Source: Pyropia haitanensis (lineage: Eukaryota; Rhodophyta; Bangiophyceae; Bangiales; Bangiaceae). Taken from it: a DNA stretch of 64,000 nucleotides. The DNA lies in NCBI GenBank assembly GCA_008729055.1, contig SDUX01000002.1:4739874-4803873 (forward strand), written 5' to 3'. Positions 45,402 through 56,831 of the stretch are shown here, in pieces (position 1 is the first letter of the stretch; each line of letters begins with the position of its first letter). A program made the position numbers and the translations under genes. Below the pieces are notes generated by a model. That model searched no databases, had not been told where the DNA came from, and worked only from the letters and a program-made list of their open reading frames with translations.

Positions 45402-46520
45402 ACAGGGGGCGTGGCGGTGGGTTGCCGATGGCGTTGGGGGAACGAATGGGAGGTGCTGTCTGGGGCTTGCGTTGCCTGTCGTGCGGCTGTTTGTGGCTCT
45501 TTTTTTCTTTTTTTTTTTTTTTGTCGTCCTGCCTTTGTCCGCCCGCCGTAAAGGCGTTGTCGTTGGGTCGGCCGACCGTGGCCGACGGCTGCGCGCCGGG
45601 TGGGTGCGCCCTTGGCCATGGCGCGTCGACTGGAAAACAATAGCGGGGCTCACTAGCAGACAGCGGGGGCCGTCCCGCCCGCCCGCAGAACGTCCGTTCC
45701 ACTGCTCCCAGCGCATTGGTAACATGGTCTGGCTTGTTTTTTTTTTTTTCGCTGTCGCGCCCGGGTATGGGAGGGGTGGCGACATCGCCAGTGGCTCCTG
45801 TCGTTATCCTAACGGCGCATGGGCTTGCCTTTTACTGGTGCAGGCAGCAGGTGGCCATGCCGCCCCCCCCGCCGCCTCTGCACACCTGCCCCCGAGTGGC
45901 TCGCTCCACGCCGTCATGCCTTCCCCCAACCCCAGGTGTGCAAGCCGCAGCAGCGAGGCATCGCCCTTGGGGGACCTCCGCAGGCCGCCACGCCCCTCCC
46001 GCTCCCCCGCGAGCGGCGATGGTCCACGGTGGCGGCGTGCTCCCGGTCCTACCCTGTGTCGATCAGTCTTGGCTGAGCTGTTTCGGCGCGTCCGTCGTCG
46101 ACGACAGACGGTGCTGCCCTCGCGACCCGCTCGTGCGTCGTTTTTTTGAATCGGACTCCGACTGGAATTGCGTTCGAGTGGATGGGGACGCGCGGGTGGG
46201 TCGGATTGGGTGCGGCAGGGCCCGAATGGCCGTGCATCCGACTGTTGCCAGCACACCTTGTCGGTGGGTGCGCTCTCGCCTCCAAGTACCCCCTCCCCCC
46301 CCCTCTCGTCCGACGAGCGTGCGTGGCCACTGTCCGCGAGTGCCTCACTTTTTCTCTGCGCGTCTTCCCCCTCTCCTCCCTCCCCACTGTGTGCTACACA
46401 CCCTGGTCTCCTTCCATTGACAACCAGCCACGGCGGACAACCTTGGCGACGAGTCCTCTTGGCCACGATGCCCCGCCCCCCCCCCCCCCCCACGCCCAAC
46501 CCCCCCCCCGCATCCACCGG
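45402..46520. other. Intergenic DNA between secreted gene 2 and the Wss1-type protease
   Basis: Contains T15 at 45508-45522 and further T tracts near 45730, all sense to the upstream gene. The last 60 bases are C runs forming the next gene's leader. No gene seen. Confidence 0.4.
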
Positions 46521-47407
46521 ATGAGCACGCTGCCCAACATGCCGTCGCCCGCAACGGCGACGGACCTCCTCCACCGCGCCGCCGCCGAAGCGGCGTTCCT
46601 CCTCCCCCAGCGCGGCTGGACGGTCGGCCACCTCTCCGAATTCTACCCGCCCACCGCCAACCTCCTCGGCATCAACGTCAACCGCGGCGCGGCGATACGC
46701 GTGCGGCTGCGCTCGCCGACCGCGCCGGCGGCCTTTCTCGACTACGACGCGGTGCTGTCGACGCTGCTCCACGAGCTCGCCCACATCGCGGTGGGCCCCC
46801 ACGACGTGCGCTTCTACACGGTGCTGGGCGAGCTCAAGGCCGCCGTCGAGGCCGCCCGCATCCGCGCCGCGGGCGCCGCGTCGGTGGGCGTGTACCTGCC
46901 GACAGAGGGGCGGCCCGCCGAGGCGGCGGCGGCTGCCAAGGCCCGAGCCGCCGCGTCCGCGTCGGGGGGGGGGGGCCGCGCGGTGCGCCTCGCCGGCCGC
47001 CCGCGGCGCGTCGGCGCCGCGCGGGCGGGCGGCACGGGCGGCCTCTTCCGCCTGTGCCTGCCGGCTGAGATGGCCGCCGCCGCCGCCGTCCGCCGCGCCA
47101 CGGATGACGTGACGTGCGGAACGGGGGGGGGGACGCCGGGGGGGTCACCGCCGCGCCGGCCAAGCGGGCGGCCCGGGGGGGGGGCGCGGCTGCGGCCGCG
47201 CTGGCTAGTCCTCTGGGGGGGGGGGGGGGTTCCGCCGCTGCATTGGGGGGGACGGCGGGTGGCGGGGGCGGCACGTCCAAGCGGCCGCGGACGGCGGCGG
47301 GGCCGGCGTCGGCGGCGGCGGCGGCGGCGGCGGCGGGCGGTGGCCGCGTGCTCGGCGGGGGTGCCACCGCCGCGGCGGCGGCGGCTGGCGCCGCGGCGGC
47401 TGCGCGC

Positions 47408-47444
<37 letters not shown>

Positions 47445-47623
47445 CGCCACCACCGGCAGCGGCGGTGGTGGTGGTGCTTGACGCGGACGGTGAGCCGCCG
47501 GCGGCGGTGGGCGGTGCCGCCGCCGCGACGGCCCGCACGGGCGGCCGGGGTGGCCGCGGCGGCCGCGGCGGGGGGGCGGGAGGGGGGGATGCCGCTGTGA
47601 TTGTGCTGGACGATAGCGACTAG
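46521..47623 (+). CDS. Wss1/SPRTN-type metalloprotease (WLM domain) with C-terminal SIM-like motifs
   Basis: From the ATG at 46521, about 366 residues after one frame correction. The WLM domain opens with LPQRGWTVGHLSEFYPPTANLLGINVN in outline and carries the zinc-protease signature HELAHIAVGPHD (His84, Glu85, His88, His94). Wss1 proteases digest proteins covalently trapped on DNA and act on SUMO-tagged substrates. The frame changes at a G run near 47123-47132; the continuing frame is Ala/Gly-rich, has a basic TSKRPRT stretch that could target the nucleus, and ends with two hydrophobic-acidic motifs, VVVVLDAD and AVIVLDDSD. These fit SUMO-interacting motifs, which Wss1 carries at its C-terminus. 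A T11 tract follows the stop by 10 nt. Confidence 0.85.
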
Positions 47624-48412
47624 CCACTCTTATTTTTTTTTTTGATGCGGGGGGGGGGGTGGCGGCACGGCCTGGATTGATGGGCTGCTGGCGACCGCGT
47701 GGCCGCACGGGTGCCGACCGGTGGTGCGCCTGGCGCGGCGCGGCGCACCCGCGGGCGCCCGCGTGTGCGCGTGCGGTGGGTGGTGGGCGGCGGCTGTGGG
47801 CAGCCGCGGCGGCCGGCGGGGGCGCGGCCCGCGGTCGTGGCCGCCCCCGCTCCCGCTGCCCCCGTCTGGCTCGCCCGCTCGACCGCCCGCCGTGGCCAGC
47901 CGACCGTGCACGGGCGCACCCGTTTGGACGGGCGGCCCCGGTGCTGCCAGCCTCCCGCCTGTCCACGCTGCACGTTGAGGGTGGCGCGTGCGGCGGCCAC
48001 CGCCGTGTGCCGACGGCGGCGGCTGCCGCCGACGGTGGGGGGCACCGCCCACGACGCCGGTAGCTCTGCCGGGTAAAAAAGCGGAATCGGGCGCCGCGCC
48101 GCGCGGCCGCCGCGCGTCGGCCGGCGGGCGGCGCGGCGCGGTGCGGCGCCCGCGGCGGCGCCCGCGTCGACGCGCGGCCGCCCGCGGCGGCTGTGCGCGG
48201 CGCGGCGGGGAGACGCGGCGCCCGCGCGCCGCGCGCGGCGCGCGGCGGGGGCGGCCCCGCGCGTCGGGCGCGCGGCCGCGCGGCCGCGCCGGCCGCCCGC
48301 ACGGGCGGGACCGCGTCGGCCGCGGCGGCCGCCGCGGGCCCCGCGAGCGGCCGCCCCGTCCAGCCGCAGGCACCGGCCGGGCGGCGACCGCGCTCGCGGG
48401 TGGCCGCCGCCG

Positions 48413-48443
<31 letters not shown>

Positions 48444-48456
48444 CCCCCTCCTCTCC
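47624..48456. other. Intergenic DNA between convergent Wss1-type gene and aladin
   Basis: GC-extreme sequence (48060-48460) with long C runs at 48416-48440. No gene supported. Confidence 0.4.
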
Positions 48457-49017
48457 CTACGCCCCGTACACCAGCTGCACAAACGACACGACGCCCGACG
48501 CCCACAGCACGGCGAGCACCCCGCCGCCGCCGACGCGCGGGCGGAACGCCACGTCCACGCCCCCCCCCCAGCCGCCGCCCTCGACGGCGCCGAGCGGCGC
48601 CAGCCGGAGCGGCGGGTCCCCCCCCCCCCGGCGCCGCCCAGCGCGTAGAGCGTGACGCCGCCGTCGGCGGCGACCGCGGCCAGCCGGTCGCCCCCATCGT
48701 CCACCGCCAGCCGCACCGCGGGGGCGGCGAGCGTCAGCGGACCCCCCCCGCCCCCCCCTCCAGCCCCCCGCCGAGCCCCGCCGGCGCGGCCGCCCCACCC
48801 CCACCGCCGAGGACGCCCACGTCGGCCACGCCCCGCAGCGCGAGCAGCACCGCCCCCGACGGCGTGGCCGCCGCGGCCACCGCCGGCGCGGCGAGCCCCC
48901 GCACCGGCCCGCCCGTCCACGTTGCGTCGTCGTACACCGCGACGGCCGTCCGCAGCGCGGCGGCGGCGACGAGCGTGCCGGCCACGCCGCCGCCGCACCC
49001 CCCCTCCCCCCCCCCAC

Positions 49018-49048
<31 letters not shown>

Positions 49049-49540
49049 CACACCAGCGCCGACACCCCCCCCCGGAACGCGCGCAGCGGCACCGCCTCGT
49101 CTGCCGCCGCGCCCGTCCCCGCCGGCGCCCACAGCACCACCGCGACGGGGCCGGCGGTCGCGGCGGCACCCGCCGCCGACGCCAGCGCCGCGCCGTCGGC
49201 CGCCCACGCGACCGCCGCGACGGCCGTGTGGCCTGGCGTCGCCCACAGGCGCAGCGTCGGGGGGGCGCCGCGGGTGGAGGTGGCAACGACAACGCCGGCG
49301 GTGACGCCAGCGGCGAGGCAGTCGGACGCGAGGGGGCGGTAGGCCAGCGCGGCGACGCCGGCGAGGATGGGGGAGGCGAGGGGGGGGGGGGGGGGGGTGG
49401 GGCCGGGCGCCACCTCGACGGTGTGGATGGTGCCGCCGCCGGCGCCGCCGGCGGGGGACCCAAACGCCGCCGCCAGCCGCACCCCAGCCCAGTGCCACGC
49501 GAGCACCCCGGGGGGGCGCCGCGAGCTGCCGGCCGCGCCC

Positions 49541-49584
<44 letters not shown>

Positions 49585-50388
49585 GGGCCGGCCGGCCGCC
49601 GCGGCGGCGGGGCCCGCCAGGGCCGCCGCGAGGGACGTGGCGCCCGCGGAGAGGCGCTCGGGCAGCACCCGCGCCACGGCGGCGAGCGCGGCGACCGCGG
49701 CGGTCGTTGCGCCGCCGCCCGCGGCCGCCACTGGCGGCGCGGCCACCGCGCCGCCGCTGCCGGCGGCGGCACCACCCCCCCCGGGGCGCGCCACAACGGC
49801 GGCCGCCGCGGCGGCCGCCGCGGCGGCCAGCAGCGGCCGGTGGACAAACGGCACGACGAGCGCCGGGTCGAGGCAGCCGCCCGCGTCGGCCGACACGGCG
49901 CCGCGGAGGTGGTCGAGGACGGCGGCCGCCGCGGGGAGGCCGCCCCCCCCCGCGGCGGCCCCACCACCACCCCCACCGCCGCCGCCGCCGCCGCCGACCA
50001 GCCCGCCGCCGACGGCGGGCAGCCGCGGCAGACCGTCGGCGGCCCAGAGGCCACCACCACCCCCACCGCCGCCGCCACCGCCGCCGCCGCCGCTGCCGCC
50101 TGCCACGGGCGGCGGGTCGGCCACCAGCCGGGCGGGCACGTGCAGGAGCGCGCCGTGGAGCTCCCCGACGGTCACCACCGGCGGCCGGCGCGGGGTGAGG
50201 GCGTGCGCGGGGGACGGCGGCCGCCGGCGGCGGCCGGTGGCGCGCCCGTCGGTGCCGGTGCCGGTGCCGCCGGTGCCGCCGGTGCCGCTGGATGGGGCGG
50301 CGGTGGGGGTGGGGGGGGGCTCGGGGGACGTCGCCATTGGTGACGCGCCGTTGCCGGCGTCTGCGGGTGGAGGGTTGGGGGCGAGCAT
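48457..50388 (-). CDS. AAAS: Aladin (AAAS) WD40 nucleoporin, frame-broken at homopolymers
   Basis: Aladin is a WD-repeat subunit of the nuclear pore, anchored through the membrane nucleoporin NDC1. The ATG at 50388 opens a leader ending in VVTVGELHGALLHVPARL. Recognisable aladin blocks follow: GVLAWHWAGVRLAAAFG; ILAGVAALAYRPLASDCLAAG; TLRLWATPGHTAVAAVAWAADG; VPLRAFRGGVSALVWAP. After a C run at about 49008-49020 come LVAAAALRTAVAVYDDATW, then AVRLAVDDGGDRLAAVAADG. It closes with VDVAFRPRVGGGGVLAVLWA and VVSFVQLVYGA, matching the aladin end. Three frame changes lie at C/G runs (about 49010, 48740, 48620), read here as assembly indels. Alanine and glycine insertions expand the loops. A C-rich leader precedes the start. 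Confidence 0.8.
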
Positions 50389-51099
50389 TGTGGGGGGGTG
50401 GCAAGCCAAGAGAGGGAGGGGGGGAGGGGGGGGGAGGAGGGTCGGCCGCGGGGGGGTGGGCGGATGGGGCGACGGCGGCGGCCGCCGGTCACAGGGGGGG
50501 GGGCGGGATGCCCCGCCGAGGGGATGGGGACGCCGCCGAGAGGGCGCCACTTGCACCGCCGCCGCCGCACCCCCCAATACCGTGCAGCCACAACCGAAAA
50601 GGAGAGGGAGGGGAAGGAAAGAGCGTGTCGATGCAGAGGGGGGGACAGCGATGAGGACGGCGGGGGGGGGGTGGGCGCGACGCCGACGACCAAGGGGAGA
50701 GAGTGGCGGGCAGCGCAGCGGATTGGGCGCGCGTCGCGCCGATCCGCCTCGCACACCGGAAAGTACTGTACTATTTTGTGTTCTGTACACACGGTGTACG
50801 GGACGGTAGTACTGTACACCAGCCAACTGTTGATCTGCTCTGAAACGGCAGACGGCATCGACGTCGGGGCCCGTCCGAATCGTACGACCACACAAAGAAA
50901 GCGCCCACGGCGGACTCGTGCTTGGAGTGCGCGGCCGTGCGGCAGCGGCAAGGCACCTCGCCGCACATGACAACGTCTGCTGTCTTCCCCCCCCCCTCCC
51001 CCTGCAAAACCCCCCCCACCCCCCCAACCCACTCAGCCCACCCGCCCCGCCACGACCCGGCGGCCGAGCACCACCACGAGCAGCCACCCCCCCCCAGAA
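50389..51099. other. Intergenic DNA between aladin and the ABCG-like gene
   Basis: The C-rich aladin leader, then lower-GC sequence at 50740-50900 with two AGTACTGTAC words. No gene. Confidence 0.4.
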
Positions 51100-51873
51100 T
51101 CGCCGCGAGCACCCCCCCCTCGGCGACCCCCCCCCCCCCCCCCCCAGCAGCCGCTGCAAGCACCGGTACGCCAGCGCCGGCACCGCCACCCACCGCGCCC
51201 AGCGCAGCCACGGCGGCAGCGCGGCGGCGGGCAGCGGGTACCCCCCACGGCGAGCCCCGCGGCGCCCACCAGCGCGCCCACCACCGTCGCCGCGGCGGCG
51301 CCGCGGCGGGTGCCCGGCGGCGCCGCCGCCACCACCGCCGCGGCGAGCGCGTCGGCCGCCGCGGCGGCGGCGGCAACGACCGCCGCGGCGGCGGCGACGC
51401 GGCCGCCGCTGGGGGGGTCCGCGGCGGCCGCCGCGACGCCCACCCCCAGCGCCGGCAGCGCCGCCGCCGCGGCGATGGTGGCGGTGGCGGCCAGCCGGAC
51501 GCCCGCCGCGGCGCCGAGGTGTGCGCCCGCCGCGTAGCGGTGGCCCCGCCGGGGCGGCGCGGAGAGGGTGGCGGTCGCCGCGACCGCCGCCGCGGCGGTC
51601 GCGGCCGCCACGTCCGCGGCGGTTGCGGTGAGGCCGGCCGCCGCGCCCGCGGCGGCCGCCGCCCACGCGAGCGTAAAGAGGAGCGCGTCGGCCGAGCCCG
51701 CCCGCCGCACGCCGTCGGCGGCCGGCCAGTAGGCGACGCCGACCGCGGCGCCCGCGGTGGCCGCCGCGGCGGCCGTTCCCACCGCCGCCGCGGGCCGCCG
51801 CCACAGCCGACGCCGCGCCGCGGCGGCCGCGTGCACGCGCCACGCCGTCCCCGCCGACGGCCGTGGCGGCGAC

Positions 51874-51906
<33 letters not shown>

Positions 51907-54373
51907 ACGCCGCCGCCCGCACCGACCGCCGCGGCCGCCGCGCGGCTCGCCGCCGCGCTCGACCCGCCCGTCGGCACCGTTGCCGTCGACGGCGGCGGCG
52001 ACGGCGGCAGCGACAGCCCCGTCGTGGACGGCGGCCCCGCAGCCGCCCCCCCCCCCCGCCGCCATCCGCGGCGGTCCCCCACTCGGCGGCCGCCGCCGCC
52101 GCGGCGGCCGCTTCCGCGGGCGTCAGCGGCTCGCCCAGCGGCGGCACGCCCGCCGCTGCCGCCGCGTCGGCCAGGTGCAGCACCCGCGCGGCGGCGCGGG
52201 ACGGGTGGTGCCGCCCGCGCCAGCGTCCCGCCACGCCGTCGGCGTCGGCGTCAGCGTCGGCGTCAGCGTCGGCGTCGGCGGCGGCGGCGGCGGCGCCACC
52301 GGCGGCGGCACCCCCCGGTCCGCCCCAGCTCCCCCGCAGCGCGAGGGCGGCGGCGAAAAAGTCGGGCGCCGCCCACCCCGGCGGGCACGCGACGCCCGCC
52401 TCGCCGAGCGCCGCGAGTGGCGCGCCGCCCGCGGCGCCCGCGTAGGCCGCGCGGCCGGCGGATAGGAGCAGCAGGTCGTCGTAGAGGGCGTAGACACCAG
52501 GGGGGGGGGCGACCGCGCTGAGGAGGATGAGCGTGGGGGGGTGGGGGGGGGGGGGTGCCGCTTGGGGGGGGGGGGGGGGGGGGGTACGCGCCAGCACGCG
52601 CAGCGTAGCGGTGACCGCTTGGGCGGCAAAGGGCGACAGGCCGGCGGTGGGGTCCTGGGGTGGGCGTCCCGCGGGGGGGTGGCAGGGGGGGGGGGGGGAC
52701 CCAAAAAAAACAACGCACACGAGTGGGGGGAGCGTGCCAACACGCACCCACGCGCGGGGAGGGGGGGCCAAAAGGGCGGGCGGCGGCGGCGGGGGCGGGG
52801 GGGGGGTCCGTGGCGGCCGCGTCGCGTTAGCAAGTGCCGCTCGTACAAGCGGTGCGACGGTGGCCGACGCGGCCGCCGTCGCCGCATGCACCGCCGGCCC
52901 GCAACGTTGGCAGCGGCCACCCCCCCCGCGGGCGCCGCCTCGCCGTCACGCCCGCACGCGCGCACGCAGGGGGCCGCCCGGCGGGTGGCGGCCCGCAGGG
53001 GCCGCCCCCACCACCGCGCGCGCCGTGCCGTGGCACGGCGCCGCCGTCGTCTGCGCAACGCGGCGGCGACCCAAATCCAGACCGCCACGTCCCCCCCCCC
53101 CCACCCCCCCCCCCCCATCCGCCGCGGGCCACGCGCGGCGGCCGCCGCCCCCCCCCCCCCCCCGCCCCCCCCACGCCGCCCGCCCTACCTCGAGCAGCAG
53201 CACCGACGGCTCCCACACCAGCGCCCGCGCGATCGCGACGCGCGCCGCGACCTCGGCGGCGGCCATCCGGCCGCCCCCCCCCCCAGCCCCGCCGCGGCAA
53301 CGGCCCACGCGGCGACATCGCGCCCCCCCCCCTCCCCCCCCCCCACGCCGACCAGCGCCGCCCAGGCGCGGACCTCGGCGAGCGCGGCGGGGACCCCCCC
53401 CCCCCCCCCCCCGGCACCCCCCCCCCGACGGCTCCGCCACCGCCACCCCCGCAGCACCCCGGGGTAGCAGCGCGAGGCGCACCCCGCCGCCGACGCCCGT
53501 CCACTCGGCGGTGCCGGCAACGACGCCGCCGGCGCCACCGCCGAGGCCGGCGAGGACGCGCAGCAGCGCGCCCGCGCCGCCGCGGTCGTCCACCTCTAGG
53601 ACCGCCGCGAGGCGGCCGCCGACGGCACGGCCAGTGACGCGGTAGAGGAGGCTGGTACGGCCGGCGGCGGGCACTTCGCCGGGACACGGCGGCGGCGGGG
53701 GGGGGACGTGCCGCCGCCGCCGCCGCCGCCGCCGGTGGCGCCACCGCCGCCAACGCCACCAAACGTTAGCGGGGGGGGGGGAAGGGGAAGCACCACCGGA
53801 AGGGGGGGGGGGGGGACGGCGCGTCAGCCGCGCCGTCGGAACCGACACGCAAACGGAAGTAAAGGTGAGGGTGAGGGGGGGGGGAGGGTGCAGCGGGAGG
53901 GGGGGGGGACCACCCCGTAGTGGGGGTTGTAGGTGACGTCAACGCCGTCGGCGGTGATGACGGGGGGGGGGGGGCGGACGGATCATCCTGGGGGGGGGGA
54001 GTCGCCCGCGCGTCGCGGACGGGACGCGCGGCACGCGCAGGGCGACGAGCGGCGGGCGCACCATCCAGAAAAACGCGAGCGGAAAAACTCGGACAACAGA
54101 GACCGCAACGGGCGTCGTCCGCATCAGACACGCCGTCCCATCGGCGCGCAAAAAAAAAAAAAAAAAAAAAAACCGCAGACACGCCACCCCGCCCGCTCCG
54201 CACGCCGCACCAGAGACCGATACCGCCCGGGCGGGCACGCGCTGGCGGCGGCACGAAAACACAAAAAAAAAAAAACCAACCGCGCCGCCCGCCGCCCCGA
54301 CGCGCGCGCGACGCACCTGCTGCCAGCCGTACAGCGTGGCCACGCGGGAGGTGGAAAAGCCGAGCGCGTCCAT
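51100..54373 (-). CDS. ABCG-like half-transporter with degenerate nucleotide-binding domain
   Basis: Gene architecture is ABCG (NBD then TMD), but every ATP-handling motif is altered. The Walker A region reads AAVLEVDDRGGAGALLRVLAG with no GKT/S. The signature before ARVAIARALVWEPS reads MAAAE instead of LSGGE. Walker B/D-loop is LLLE|DPTAGLS instead of LLLDEPTSGLD. The H-loop reads SAVAPPPGVYALYDDLLLL, with no His. An intron (52655-53188, GTAGGG...CAG) falls between E and D. The TMD follows as Ala-rich helices (about 51850-51300), closing with PLPAAALPPWLRWARWVAVP, an ABCG-like end. Upstream, VITADGVDVTYNPHYGVV near 53950 and a possible first exon MDALGFSTSRVATLYGWQQ near 54373 probably belong to it. 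Frames change at G/C runs, so both ends are provisional. The transported substrate is unknown. Confidence 0.65.
54150..54172 (-). repeat. T23 tract (A23 on plus) in the 5' part of the ABCG-like gene
   Basis: A sense-strand T run in a probable intron or 5' UTR, followed by a second, shorter T tract near 54265. Confidence 0.75.
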
Positions 54374-55771
54374 GCCGCGTCGCGCGCCGTCGATGCGGGC
54401 GGGCGGACCGCCGTTGTGGTGGCGGTGGTGGGGACGGCGGCGGCGGCGGCGGCGGTGGCGGTGGCGGTGGTCGTCGTCGCGGCGGCGGCGGCGGCGGTGG
54501 TCGTCGTCGTGGTCGCGGCGACGGCAGTGACGGCGGCAGAGGTGGTGTTGGGGGCGACGTGATGGGGGCGCGATGTGGCGGGGGGGGGGGGGGGGGGGGG
54601 GGACTGGCGCTCCTCGTCGGGACGCGCATTGCCGGGCAGGCGCCAAGGCGGTGTCGCGGACCGTCGCGGACGCCAAAAATGGGTGGCGCCCCCTTCAATG
54701 GGGGACCGGCGCGGGTGCGTCGCCGCGACCGACGGGTGACCGCTCGCATCCTTGCCTGGTCGAAAACAGCCGCTGATGGACCGTACCCCAAGCGGATGCG
54801 GTCGTGACCACGGCCCACTGCGTGCGAGGGCTGGTGCGTCGAGCCCCACAAATTTGCATACGTACGTCTCCTCCGTGTCTGCCGATTTCTCGATGGCCTG
54901 GTCGTTGCGGGTCGGCTCGTGCCGTCTTTTTTGGCGTGCCGCGCGCGTGTTTTCGGCCAGACGCCAGCTGGCTGGCGCGCACTGACTACCCTGACAATGG
55001 GGGCACGCCGTTACTGTACCCTTGCGCTGTGCCGCGGGGACGCATCGCAGCGAGGCGGTACGTCGCCGCCCAGCGTCTTGTGGGCGGAGCGGGAGCACAC
55101 CCACTGCTCCGCTCGGCGCCAACGTCCCGCCAGGAGGGAGCATCCGCTCCGCAGCGAGGAGCGTGCGCTGCCTTTGGATTCGCCTCCGTCTCTGTCTGAC
55201 ACTCCGTATCAGGTTTAGGGGCGAGCGTGCCTCCATCGGGGGCCAACCTCGGCTGGTGCCGCTGGATGCAGCCAGCCACCTGAGGTGCCACTGCCGCGAT
55301 GCGTGTCCCCAGCGCCGTGCCACCGCCGCCGCGTTCACTGACGGCTGGTGGCTCCCCCTTCTCCCGGGTGTGGCGCCGCCCCCTCCAGCGACGGTGGGGG
55401 ACGGAGGCTGGGGCTGAGCACGGCCATGTCGCTCTCTCACCCAGAGGCGAGTGCCCGGGAAGAAGGGGTTCGGCGGCAGTGTCGCTTTTGCTGGCGCTGC
55501 AGTGAACACGCGTTGGGGGGGACTAGAAGAACAGGGCCGCCCTGACCCCGCACCCCACGCCGAGGTATCAGCAGCCACCGTCTCCCATCGCCACACCCTT
55601 GCCGATACCCTCCTCTTCTGTCCAAGCCGTACTGTTTTGTCGCGTGTCTGGGTACTTGGCGCCCTGCTGGTCTCCAACGACCGTCTTCCCACCTCACCCC
55701 CCCCCTACACACACTCACCTCCTCATCCCCTGTCCCGGCTGTCCCTTCTCCATCTCCTCCAACGCCCGATC
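54374..55771. other. Divergent intergenic region between ABCG-like and NTF2-like genes
   Basis: CGG/GTC microsatellites at 54420-54550, then mixed-composition DNA. No coding pattern is seen. The C-rich leader of the next gene begins about 55680. Confidence 0.4.
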
Positions 55772-56537
55772 ATGGTGTCCCACGCAGTCTTGCGGGCGCT
55801 GTTGGTCGTGACTGCCGCCGCGACAATGGTCGTGGCGGCCGTTGCCAGCACCGGCGGCGACGCCGCTCGCATCGCAGCCGAGCGGCGGGTGTGGCGGGTG
55901 GTCACGGAGCACATCAACGCCCTCAACGCGTGCAACGTTCGCCGCCTGATGGCGCAACACCCGTAAGTTTGTGGATAGACTGGGAGGGGGGAGGGGGGGG
56001 GGGCGAGGGGGACACCAACGGAAGGATTCAGGGAGCGCCTAACGTTGCGTGGGAGAGTTGCGGGGCGAGCGGGGGTGGGGGAAGTCTCTCGCCACTCTGT
56101 CGGTTGTGGGCGCTGAGCACGGAGTGCAACAGTGGCTGATACAGCTTGCACCGGCCGCCGCCTCCTCTTGTCCTGTGCACGTTCCACCCCCCCTCCCCCA
56201 CCGGACACGGTTCGCGCTCCCCCCCTCCCCCCACCCGCGCAGGTCCAACGTGCTGTTCCTCTTCCCCGGCGGCATGGCCACCCGCGGCCGCGACGCGATC
56301 GAGACCATGTACAAGGCGGTTTGCGTGCCGCGGTCGGCGGGCGGGCTGGCGCCCTTCCGCTTCCACACCCTCTCCGCCGACCGCGTCGGCACGTCCCTCT
56401 TTGTCCGCTGGCGTTTCACATCCGCGGCGCTGGCGCGGCCGTACGAGGGCGCCGACGCGTACGCGACGGTCGGCAACCAGCTGGTGCGGGTGGTCAGCAC
56501 CTTTGACGGGGCCGACCTGGAGCTGCGACGCACGTGA
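55772..56537 (+). CDS. Secreted NTF2-like (SnoaL/DUF4440-type) protein, two exons
   Basis: Exon 1 (55772-55962) and exon 2 (56243-56537) join through a GTAAGT...CAG intron to give 161 residues. The signal peptide is LRALLVVTAAATMVVAAVAS. The mature part begins with VWRVVTEHINALNACNVRRL, the usual first helix of NTF2-like cone folds, then FLFPGGMATRGRDAIETMYK, the loop with the conserved G-R-I pattern, and ends with beta strands (SLFVRWRF, VGNQLVRVVSTFDGADLELR). Members are enzymes or ligand-binding proteins, and no catalytic residue is clear. The stop codon sits in a GTGAGG donor-like context. Splicing there to a good acceptor at about 56695 would replace the last residue and stop with a basic tail of about 28 residues. 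Confidence 0.75.
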
Positions 56538-56786
56538 GGGTGGTGGCCCGCGGCCGCTCCTCTCACACCCGGGGGGAGCGCCAACGTAAAACTCGTGCGT
56601 GCGTCAGACCCGAGCCCACACCCCCGCCCCATCCTCCGTTTCGTCCCTTCTTCACGCCTGTTTCCCCTCCGCGGTTGGTCCCCACTCTCCCCAGTCCACC
56701 TCTGCGGTCGGCCGCAACGGCGACAGCGCGGCGACAACGCCAGTCACCCGACGCGGGTGGCCGCCAGGGAGCCCGCTGACCCCGCC

Positions 56787-56831
<45 letters not shown>

